Below, one piece after another: positions 25,824-32,029 of a stretch of DNA of 33,470 nucleotides. The number at the start of each line of letters is the position of its first letter. Position 1 is the first letter of the stretch. The position numbers and the translations under genes were made by a program. The DNA is from Clostridia bacterium (GTDB lineage: Bacteria > Bacillota > Clostridia > UBA1212). A model generated the notes under the pieces. The model was given only the letters and a program-made list of their open reading frames with translations, was not told the origin of the DNA and did no database searches. The DNA lies in the NCBI GenBank assembly GCA_017625675.1, contig JAGAKK010000018.1, positions 1-33,470 of the forward strand. Direction: 5' to 3'.

Positions 25824-27398
25824 TCACATTTTCAGGTGTTCCATTGTCATTGCAACTCTGTCGCTGATCTTCACCGTGCCGATGCCGAAAATTGACGTAT
25901 GAAGCGTGTCATGTATTGACTCCGTCCAATACGGGTCAATGCTGTTAAAGCCGTTGGCCATACCCAGAACCGAGCCCACCGTTGCGCCGTTGCAGTCGGT
26001 GTCAAAGCCTGTCTCAACAGACATACATATTGATTTTCCGTAGTCGCCGTTGCCGTACAATAGCGACGCCGCAACTATCATTGCATTGGATATAGTGTGG
26101 CACCAATCGTGTCCCGAATGCTCATCATATTTCTTATGAATTTCCGCAAAGCATTCCTGAGAGGATTTGCCGCTTGCATAGAAATCCAGAACCCATAGTA
26201 TCGACTCATAGAGCCTTGACGTGTAAGGTATCTGCGCCAGGCCGCCTCTTATAATATCCTCTATACAATTAGTTTCAGCAGCCACCGCCAGCATTGCCGC
26301 CACGAACATTTCGCCGTAAATTCCGTTTTTCACGTGGGAGATTGAGGCATCTCTCCAAGCCATATCCGCAGCAGTTTCCGAATCACCGGGGTTTATGTAG
26401 CCAAAATAATCAGCCCTTATCTGCGCTCCAATCCATTCACGGTATGGATTTTTGTATATCGCAGAGGCAGGAGGCGTAAATCCCTTGACAAAGTTACAAA
26501 AAGCAACTCTTTCCGCGGTGCAATACGCGTCCTTTGGCTGATAACGAAGCCAAGCTCTGGACACGTCAAAGGGCGTAAAATCTCTGCCGTACTTTCTTAT
26601 TATCTCCTGATACAAAACCGTATAATTCGTATCATCGTCCACAGGCATACCGCAGGAATCATCTACGTACTGTCTGCCTGCAAAACCAAATTTATATTTA
26701 TTGATAATTTCCTCAGTCAGGTCACTGCGTAGCACGTATCTGTGCAAGGGATAATTGTCGGTCTCCTTCAGGAAGGGAATCAGCTCATCCGTGCGAATAC
26801 ATTCTATGGGCTTTCCAAGCATACAACCGCAAATTCGCCCGTACCAGGCGCCCTTAATTTTTTCTTCAATACCAACACCTGACGATTTTTTATAGGAGTA
26901 TGCTTTTCTCAGGTCTTTTATGGCAGCAAGGTCAGAAGGCTCAATATATGGATACTCTTCTTTTTGCTTTGCATTGCTCACAACCTCGAACAACACGTCT
27001 CCCAATTTTTTCTTGATTTCATCCTGAGGTAACCTTGACACGGAGAAAAAGACATCCTTGTACTGTTCCAGATCCAGCCCCTCTTCAATGGATTGCGTAT
27101 ATTCTATCAAAAGATTTGCAGAGTAAAACTCCCAATCGTGGATATTTTCATATTGCGGTTTGATTGCCTTTGTGGTCTTCATTTCTTCAACAACTCTGTT
27201 CTCATTTCCGAGTATCAATGCGTCCAGAGAAACACCGAATTGTTTTGAGATTTTAATCAATTTATTGAGTTCAGGCACAGAATCACCGTTCTCCCATTTT
27301 TGAACGGACTGCTGTGAAATGCCAAATATCACTGCAAACTGTTCCTGTGACAGCCCTGTGCTCTGCCTTAATTTCTTTATAGATTCACCTATGCTCAT
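25824..27398 (-). CDS. HTH-XRE / ADP-ribosylglycohydrolase fusion protein
   Basis: A 524-residue protein joining a DNA-binding helix-turn-helix to a DraG-type hydrolase. Residues 5-62 are an XRE HTH (SIKKLRQSTGLSQEQFAVIF, ISQQSVQKWENGDSVPEL). About 63-175 is a linker without a known domain. Residues about 176-520 are an ADP-ribosylglycohydrolase (ADPRH) domain with IKGAWYGRICGCMLGKPIE and the two metal-binding motifs DDDT (254-257) and TDC near 467-469 inside ETGFDTDCNGATVGSVLG. ADPRH enzymes remove ADP-ribose from proteins, from Arg or other residues, or from nucleic acids. The fusion suggests a regulator whose hydrolase senses or acts on ADP-ribosylation. A perfect palindrome at 27474-27490 lies upstream of its promoter and may be its operator. 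Confidence 0.9.
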   Translation of the reverse strand: MSIGESIKKLRQSTGLSQEQFAVIFGISQQSVQKWENGDSVPELNKLIKISKQFGVSLDALILGNENRVVEEMKTTKAIKPQYENIHDWEFYSANLLIEYTQSIEEGLDLEQYKDVFFSVSRLPQDEIKKKLGDVLFEVVSNAKQKEEYPYIEPSDLAAIKDLRKAYSYKKSSGVGIEEKIKGAWYGRICGCMLGKPIECIRTDELIPFLKETDNYPLHRYVLRSDLTEEIINKYKFGFAGRQYVDDSCGMPVDDDTNYTVLYQEIIRKYGRDFTPFDVSRAWLRYQPKDAYCTAERVAFCNFVKGFTPPASAIYKNPYREWIGAQIRADYFGYINPGDSETAADMAWRDASISHVKNGIYGEMFVAAMLAVAAETNCIEDIIRGGLAQIPYTSRLYESILWVLDFYASGKSSQECFAEIHKKYDEHSGHDWCHTISNAMIVAASLLYGNGDYGKSICMSVETGFDTDCNGATVGSVLGMANGFNSIDPYWTESIHDTLHTSIFGIGTVKISDRVAMTMEHLKM

Positions 27399-27423
27399 TA
27401 TTACCGCCTCCTTGTTTCTATGT

Positions 27424-27452
27424 ATTTTACAATTGATTTAACAAAAAGGCAA
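27424..27452 (-). promoter_or_regulatory. promoter of the HTH-ADP-ribosylglycohydrolase gene
   Basis: TTGCCT (27452-27447), a 17-bp spacer and TAAAAT (27429-27424) on the minus strand. AAGGAGG follows, close to the start codon. Confidence 0.6.
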
Positions 27453-27473
27453 CAAACTGACAATAGTATTTTT

Positions 27474-27490
27474 CACAACTGTCAGTTGTG
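27474..27490. promoter_or_regulatory. candidate operator palindrome CACAACTGTCAGTTGTG
   Basis: A perfect 17-bp inverted repeat (8-bp arms, central T) 22 bp upstream of the -35 of the HTH fusion gene. XRE-type regulators commonly bind such sites next to their own promoters. Binding is inferred. Confidence 0.5.
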
Positions 27491-27576
27491 ACTTTTTTAA
27501 GGCATGGTGTAAATCATCCCTGAAAGTGCAAGCGATAAGAACTACACGGTGTTTCCGAAACTCAGAGAATTTGCAG

Positions 27577-27690
27577 TTACATATTTGCCTTTAAGACTTC
27601 TTTATACCGCCTGTAAGATTTTACAATAACAACAATATAGGTGATTCCGATTATTTTTTCTTTGTTCTCTTTGCGAAGATAGGTTTTCAT
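27577..27690 (-). CDS. possible 37-residue peptide
   Basis: An ORF encoding MKTYLRKENKEKIIGITYIV then VIVKSYRRYKEVLKANM: a hydrophobic core between basic ends. GGGGTGAG lies about 8 bases before the ATG. It starts 28 bp after the lipoprotein stop and so could be its downstream partner. I recognise no family, and it may be a remnant. The rest of 27491-27717 holds nothing else I can support. Confidence 0.3.
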   Translation of the reverse strand: MKTYLRKENKEKIIGITYIVVIVKSYRRYKEVLKANM

Positions 27691-27717
27691 TATCAGCTCA
27701 CCCCAAATTGATTCGGT

Positions 27718-28251
27718 TTATATTTTTGTCTGGTCTGTAATCGAAATAAAATAGAGGGTTTCATCATTGGAATCCCAAATTCCAACTTCAAAGCAATACC
27801 ATTCACTAAAATTATTGCAGTCAAAGTCAAACTTGTCTTTTCCGTCGCAAACACCGCTTATAACATAGTACCCATCTTCAATGCCTTTGAAATTGTACTG
27901 TTCATTTGCTCCACTTGTTTCAAGTAAGTTTTCAATCATGCTGTCATAAGGAAGTGTTTTCCAATTATCAGAATTGATAATATCATTTTCTACAAACTCG
28001 CCCGCACCCTCTAAATCCAGATAGCGGATGGTTAATTCATTGCCATCAGGGTCGGTATAAGAATAAATTATTTTTATATCAGAATCCTTTAAATCATCTA
28101 AATCAACAGCTAAGCATTCTTCCATCATTTCAATTTGTGATGTAAATTCCATTCCAAAAAACTCTAAAACAGACCCGCCAAGAATTCTGTTACAACCGAC
28201 AAGAGATAGTATCGTAAATAATGATATGATAATCGTCGCTATTCTCTTCAC
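27718..28251 (-). CDS. lipoprotein of unknown function
   Basis: A 177-residue exported lipoprotein. The signal peptide ends in the lipobox LSLVGC, with the lipidated Cys at residue 20. The mature part is acidic, with SYTDPDGNELTIRYLD and DGYYVISGVCDGKDKFDFDC; two further cysteines may pair. No enzyme motif is visible. The start codon is GTG at 28251 with GGCGGTGG upstream, and the promoter is at 28272-28300. It is AT-rich like the restriction block beside it and could be part of a transferred region. Confidence 0.75.
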   Translation of the reverse strand: MKRIATIIISLFTILSLVGCNRILGGSVLEFFGMEFTSQIEMMEECLAVDLDDLKDSDIKIIYSYTDPDGNELTIRYLDLEGAGEFVENDIINSDNWKTLPYDSMIENLLETSGANEQYNFKGIEDGYYVISGVCDGKDKFDFDCNNFSEWYCFEVGIWDSNDETLYFISITDQTKI

Positions 28252-28271
28252 AAAACCACCGCCTTTGATTT

Positions 28272-28300
28272 ATTATATCACATTTCATTTCTAAAGTAAA
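28272..28300 (-). promoter_or_regulatory. sigma-A promoter of the lipoprotein gene
   Basis: TTTACT (28300-28295), a 17-bp spacer and TATAAT (28277-28272) on the minus strand, about 20 bp before the start codon. Confidence 0.65.
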
Positions 28301-28321
28301 TCTTGGAGAAATGTATAATAT

Positions 28322-28381
28322 ATGAAGGCAACAGGTGTTGTTACTCCCTACGGAACTGAAAAGTACGATAAAGCTTTATAA
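28322..28381 (+). pseudogene. short ORF beginning like SpoVT (MKATGVV)
   Basis: ATG AAG GCA ACA GGT GTT GTT encodes MKATGVV, matching the start of SpoVT-family proteins (the window's own spoVT begins MKATGIV). After that the frame reads TPYGTEKYDKAL and stops. A GGAG lies 14 bases before the ATG, and a terminator follows at 28460-28484. This may be the scar of a deleted spoVT/AbrB-type gene, or chance over seven codons. Confidence 0.3.
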
Positions 28382-28459
28382 ATAACCGGGATTTCGGACG
28401 ATTTTTGAAGAAAGCTTTTAGACAAAACTGCAAAATAAACTTAATTATATATTTTTTAG

Positions 28460-28484
28460 GGAGCAGAGAGATCTGCTCCTTTTT
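28460..28484 (+). terminator. intrinsic terminator before the restriction block
   Basis: GGAGCAGA and TCTGCTCC (28460-28467, 28472-28479) form an 8-bp stem with a GAGA loop followed by TTTTT. It is in plus orientation, yet the only plus-strand ORF before it is the MKATGVV remnant. It insulates the RNA promoter at 28502 from upstream reading. Confidence 0.8.
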
Positions 28485-28501
28485 GTATTTATATCGAAAT
28501 A

Positions 28502-28530
28502 TTGATTTTTAAGGTTTAATGTGGTAGAAT
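28502..28530 (+). promoter_or_regulatory. promoter of the structured leader RNA
   Basis: TTGATT (28502-28507), a 17-bp spacer and TAGAAT (28525-28530). Transcription would start about 28537, the first base of the long stem of the leader RNA. Confidence 0.65.
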
Positions 28531-28536
28531 AATTAT

Positions 28537-28740
28537 GCCAAACCAATTGAATATAAACTAGGGGCGATTTTTGACTTCAAGGATATTTGCGCCTTTTTTT
28601 TTGCATACTCATTTTGTGAATTTGATAAAAATGCAAATTCCATCAATGTGAGTGTGCTTATTGCCCTTTATATTGAATTGGTTTGGCGACTATCGGAGTT
28701 TGCGTTTTTTATGCGTCTACTTCGGTGGGCGCATTTTTTA
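28537..28740 (+). ncRNA. candidate structured RNA / leader with long rod-like stem
   Basis: A 204-nt transcript is predicted from promoter to terminator. GCCAAACCAATTGAATATAA (28537-28556) pairs with 28668-28687 (20 of 21 pairs when extended by one). GGGCGAT (28562-28568) pairs with ATTGCCC (28660-28666) with one GU. A 34-nt bulge at 28569-28602 lies on the 5' side only. GCATACTCA (28603-28611) pairs with TGAGTGTGC (28649-28657), and GAATTTG (28618-28624) with CAAATTC (28634-28640). A terminator hairpin follows at 28711-28734. The bulge contains TGCGCC (28588-28593), complementary to GGCGCA in the terminator's 3' arm (28728-28733), so a switch between structures is possible. No family was recognised. 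6S RNA, which is also a rod with a bulge, is the main alternative. It may act as a cis leader of the restriction gene, as a stand-alone RNA, or both. Confidence 0.65.
28711..28739 (+). terminator. UUCG-capped terminator/attenuator just before the restriction gene
   Basis: ATGCGTCTAC (28711-28720), loop TTCG, GTGGGCGCAT (28725-28734): ten pairs including two GU, capped by a C(UUCG)G tetraloop and followed by TTTTTT. It ends 6 bp before the GGAGG of the restriction gene, so full-length mRNA needs read-through or antitermination. Confidence 0.85.
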
Positions 28741-28755
28741 TTTTCGGAGGAATTT

Positions 28756-30990
28756 ATGAAAAAATACGAAATTGAAAAACAGGGACAAATTGAGTTCTTT
28801 GAGACATTTAGAATTGATTATCAAAATAACAATGTTTTAATTGATTATACAGATGGTGTCTGGAAAGGAAATTTATTAGAGTTTAAGTTAAATATATCAA
28901 ATATTAATAAAGTGCTTTTTCAAGCAATAAAATATTTATCAAAAATGAGAATTAGAGGCGAATCGGTACCCGCAAATATTTTGTTAATATCCTTAAATCA
29001 ACAAATATGCTATTATTTTAAGTCGGAAGATTATTTTGACGAAATACATAAAGTGTACTTTGGCGCTTCGAGCAAAAACAATGATAGTTTTATAGGTGGC
29101 GCTTATATTAAAAAAATTGATTATTCAAATCAAGAAGGTGTTGTAGATTTATTGAATTTATTGCGCATGTCAAATTATCTGCCTATTGATATAGATGAAA
29201 ATTGCATTGTTGGTTGGGCAGAACGTTATTATTCTTTCTATCCCCAAGCAACTAAGGGTGATTTTATAGGAGACGACACTGGGAAAGTAAAGGTGCTTGG
29301 TGAAATTAGAAATCCAAAATTATTTAAGGGGTTAATAAATCCATACACAAAAAAATCAAATGAAAAATTTAAGTATTTAATGGATAAATTAAATGATAAA
29401 CTAAGAAAGAAAACATTAGGCGCATTTTATACGCCTATTCCATATTGCCTAAAGGCAAAGGAATTATTAGACTTAGCAATAAAAAACATTCCAGAAGGAA
29501 ACGATTATATTATCCTAGATAGATGTGCAGGGACAGGGAATCTTGAATCTGTCCTTACAGATGAACAACTTTCTCATTGTGTATTGTCTACCTACGAATA
29601 TTATGAATATAAAGTCTTGTGTGAAAGATTGGCGGATAAGGTGCGTTTGATTATTCCTCCTGTAGAAATGGAAGACACTTATAATTGTGGTTTTGTGAGT
29701 TGTGCTGATGCAATGTCGCAATCATATATAAATAATCCTTTAATAAAAAAATATATTGATAATCCAAAATGTAATGTAATTATGTATGAAAATCCGCCAT
29801 ATAATGATACGTCGAGTATAACTGGCGAATATGATGACAACGGCAAAAAATATACAACAAGGAATAAAGATTCGTTTGTTTTTCAAGAAATGTCGAAGGT
29901 AAAAAACAAATTTAGAAACTCTAATATAAGTACTGTTAGAGATTTTGCTAACCGTTTTATCTGGAGCGCATATGAATATTATTTAATAAAACCAAACGAC
30001 TCTTATATTGTATTTAGTCCCGTAAAATATTTTAAATCATTAGGTATTATACACGATGATAATAAAAAGTTTGTTAAAGGATATATTTTTAATAGAAAGT
30101 GGTTTCATGCAACGCCTTCGGGAATAAGTTGTGTTTTGTGGAATAACAAAAAAAGTACTGAATCTAAATTCTTATTTGAAGTATTTGATATAGATGAAAG
30201 TGAAAACCTGCACGAGTTACCTTCTGTTGAGGTTAAGAAAATAAATAAAACTTTTAACAATTATCAGGAAAAATATACAGGAACAAATCCTTGTGGGTTG
30301 GCATGTAATAGTTCTGGGTATGAAGAAGTTAATAAAAAAATTGAAACAACAAGTTATGACGATGATAATATTTTAGCTTATTTTTGTCTGGTTTCTGCAA
30401 GTTTTGATTTAGGTAGACTAGCTTACTTTAATGGCAGGGGCTTTTACCTGACAAAAGATAACTTTTTTCATAAATTACCTCTATTTTGTGCAAAAAAATA
30501 TCCACAAAATATATGGTACGAAAAAGATGTTGTTTATGTTTGCTCTGATAAAGGAGATGAATATACTAAGGATATTAACCTTTTGAAGAGCTCGCTCATT
30601 TATACTTGCTTATCTTCAATGAATCATTGCCTTTCCTTTACAGCAAGCAACGATAAAACGTATTTGAACGAATTGTGTTTCGACAAAGGCACCTTATCAA
30701 GCGAGAAGTTAAGCACTTTGAATTTATCGCAGGAAGAACAAGATTTGATGCAATTGTGGAATCTGATTTTGGCATTATCTAGAGAAACGAAAAATTACAA
30801 TCCCGACTATAAATATGGTGTTTATCAAATATCAAATGAGTTAAATACATATAAAATAGACGATGACAATAATAAAATTTATGATTATAATGAACTCAAT
30901 GGCTATTTAGAGGTTTTAAAAACTAAAGTGAAGGAGTATTATGAAAAGAATATATCTCACTTGTTATTTAAATACGAATTGTTAAAATAG
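28756..30990 (+). CDS. single-chain restriction-modification enzyme (type IIG-like; PD-(D/E)XK plus N6-adenine methyltransferase)
   Basis: A 744-residue protein predicted to both cut and methylate DNA at its own recognition site. The N-terminal region (about 1-105) fits a PD-(D/E)XK nuclease: D33 in YTDGVWKGN and E42/K44 in LLEFKLNI. The methyltransferase core has motif X GAFYTP (222-227), the SAM-binding motif I LDRCAGTGNLE (254-264) and the catalytic motif IV NPPY (346-349), in the order of N6-adenine (Eco57I/type IIG) enzymes. About 450-744 should hold the target-recognition region. The ATG at 28756 is preceded by GGAGG; an upstream in-frame start would lie within the attenuator. Its AT-rich codon use (AAA, AAT, TTT, ATA) differs strongly from the neighbours, a sign of horizontal transfer. 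No separate partner subunit is seen. Confidence 0.85.
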   Translation: MKKYEIEKQGQIEFFETFRIDYQNNNVLIDYTDGVWKGNLLEFKLNISNINKVLFQAIKYLSKMRIRGESVPANILLISLNQQICYYFKSEDYFDEIHKVYFGASSKNNDSFIGGAYIKKIDYSNQEGVVDLLNLLRMSNYLPIDIDENCIVGWAERYYSFYPQATKGDFIGDDTGKVKVLGEIRNPKLFKGLINPYTKKSNEKFKYLMDKLNDKLRKKTLGAFYTPIPYCLKAKELLDLAIKNIPEGNDYIILDRCAGTGNLESVLTDEQLSHCVLSTYEYYEYKVLCERLADKVRLIIPPVEMEDTYNCGFVSCADAMSQSYINNPLIKKYIDNPKCNVIMYENPPYNDTSSITGEYDDNGKKYTTRNKDSFVFQEMSKVKNKFRNSNISTVRDFANRFIWSAYEYYLIKPNDSYIVFSPVKYFKSLGIIHDDNKKFVKGYIFNRKWFHATPSGISCVLWNNKKSTESKFLFEVFDIDESENLHELPSVEVKKINKTFNNYQEKYTGTNPCGLACNSSGYEEVNKKIETTSYDDDNILAYFCLVSASFDLGRLAYFNGRGFYLTKDNFFHKLPLFCAKKYPQNIWYEKDVVYVCSDKGDEYTKDINLLKSSLIYTCLSSMNHCLSFTASNDKTYLNELCFDKGTLSSEKLSTLNLSQEEQDLMQLWNLILALSRETKNYNPDYKYGVYQISNELNTYKIDDDNNKIYDYNELNGYLEVLKTKVKEYYEKNISHLLFKYELLK

Positions 30991-31023
30991 CGTTTTTTTT
31001 TATTCAATCGGTACGGGTTTATT

Positions 31024-31192
31024 GTATAAATCTCCTTTGTTGACAGATAATAAAGATGTTATCGAATCAGCAAAGGAGTTTTTGTGTATGAAAGCAGCGT
31101 GGTGTTTCCGCATCCGTGAAGAATATCACTTTAAAAGATACATAAACCGACTCTTAAATTCTTGGTATAAATCTCCCCTTTTTTACAGATAA
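31024..31192 (+). pseudogene. decayed duplicate of the spoVT control region and start
   Basis: 31024-31090 repeats 31165-31233 at about 80% identity. Both have GTATAAATCTCC, a GATAATA-N4-TGTTATC inverted repeat (31046-31063; 31188-31205), CAAAGGAGTTTT and then ATGAAAGCA. After this the first copy reads MKAAWCFRIREEYHFK and stops at 31192, within the second copy. A few more bases resemble a frame-shifted spoVT start. I read this as a tandem duplication whose first coding copy has decayed, leaving the promoter and ribosome site. Confidence 0.6.
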
Positions 31193-31230
31193 TAGCAATG
31201 TTATCAAATAAACAAAGGAGTTTTAATTGT

Positions 31231-31782
31231 ATGAAAGCAACAGGAATCGTGCGTCGTGTAGACGAATTGGGACGAATTGTTATCCCGAAAGAAATCAGAA
31301 GAACATTGCACATAAAAAACGGCGACCCGCTTGAGATATATACAACGGAAAGCGGCGGCGTAATATTGAAAAAATACTCTGCGTTAAAGGATTTAAGTGA
31401 CTTTGCGGCTCAATATGCAGACAGCCTTGCCAAAACCAGCGGCCACACGTTAATGATAACGGACCGTGACGTTGTTGTGGCAGTTTCAGGCGCCTCAAAG
31501 CGCGAATATCTTGACAAGAAGATAAGCCGCGCCCTTGAAAACATTATGGAGGATCGCGACACCGTAATTAATAAAGGGCACAGCGACAGAACAGTCAATA
31601 TCCTTGAGGACAAGGACAGCGAGATTTTCAGTTCACAGGTAATAACACCGATTCTTGCTCACGGGGATGCTATCGGCACGGTAATGATGTTGTCGGCGGA
31701 CAAAAAGGCAACCTTCGGGGAGCTGGAAACAAAGCTTACACAATCCGCGGCCAATATCATCGGTCGCCAATTGGAACAATAA
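31231..31782 (+). CDS. spoVT: stage V sporulation protein T (AbrB-family regulator)
   Basis: SpoVT is a forespore regulator of sigma-G-dependent genes and germination. The 183 residues include the swapped-hairpin AbrB DNA-binding domain (1-50: MKATGIVRRVDELGRIVIPK, EIRRTLHIKNGDPLEIY) and a GAF-like ligand domain (about 55-180, ending AANIIGRQLEQ). I use the ATG at 31231; an ATG at 31198 is upstream of the ribosome site AAAGGAG at 31214-31220. The GATAATA...TGTTATC element precedes it. It implies an endospore-forming lineage. In Bacillus it lies next to mfd; here it is 9 kb away, past the MATE, channel, hydrolase and restriction genes. Confidence 0.94.
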   Translation: MKATGIVRRVDELGRIVIPKEIRRTLHIKNGDPLEIYTTESGGVILKKYSALKDLSDFAAQYADSLAKTSGHTLMITDRDVVVAVSGASKREYLDKKISRALENIMEDRDTVINKGHSDRTVNILEDKDSEIFSSQVITPILAHGDAIGTVMMLSADKKATFGELETKLTQSAANIIGRQLEQ

Positions 31783-31793
31783 AATCAGAATGC

Positions 31794-31941
31794 GTGACAG
31801 GGGGCAGGTCACTGTCACAAAAAATAAAACGTGACAGGGGGCACTCAAAAAAGCTGGCATTTTGTCGGCTTTCGGCGAGTGTCCCCTGTCACGCAGAAAA
31901 AAAGATGACAGTGACCTGCCCCCTGTCACGCCCCCTGTCAC
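31794..31941. repeat. composite repeat cluster with copies E, F, G and partial H
   Basis: Copy E: GTGACAG...CTGTCAC (31794-31818), loop GGGGCAGGTCA. Copy F: GTGACAGGGGGCACTC (31831-31846) and GAGTGTCCCCTGTCAC (31877-31892), a 16-bp stem with one GU around a 30-nt loop. Copy G: TGACAG...CTGTCA (31906-31928), inverse to E. Partial H: CCCCCTGTCAC (31931-31941). The loop of E is identical to that of copies A and D, but the stem is GTGAC-type in place of GAGTC-type. The cluster fills the gap between spoVT and the next gene's promoter. Confidence 0.85.
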
Positions 31942-31978
31942 GCCCTCAAAAAAACTTCTTTAATATGTTTTTGCCTTG

Positions 31979-31987
31979 TGGTATAAT
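31979..31987 (+). promoter_or_regulatory. extended -10 of the trigger-factor-like gene
   Basis: TGGTATAAT at 31979-31987 is a perfect extended -10. The -35 region is weak. It lies about 40 bp before the ATG at 32030, whose ribosome site is AGAGGT. Confidence 0.55.
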
Positions 31988-32029
31988 CTTCTGTAGACAA
32001 AATTTGATTATACAGAAAGAGGTAACACA

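Noticed and set aside
28537..28740. A retron (msr-msd) because of the long flanking inverted repeat next to a defence gene
   Set aside because: No reverse transcriptase is encoded: the adjacent protein is a DNA methyltransferase with NPPY and CAGTGNL motifs and no YxDD motif.
28537..28740. A T-box leader, because a terminator precedes the gene
   Set aside because: No T-box consensus (TGGN-type antiterminator bulge, AGGGTGGNACCGCG) is present, and the downstream gene is not an aminoacyl-tRNA or amino-acid gene.
28648..28755. An upstream GTG start adding 36 residues to the restriction enzyme
   Set aside because: It would lie inside the leader stem and terminator, has no ribosome site, and encodes an unrelated hydrophobic stretch; GGAGG precedes 28756.
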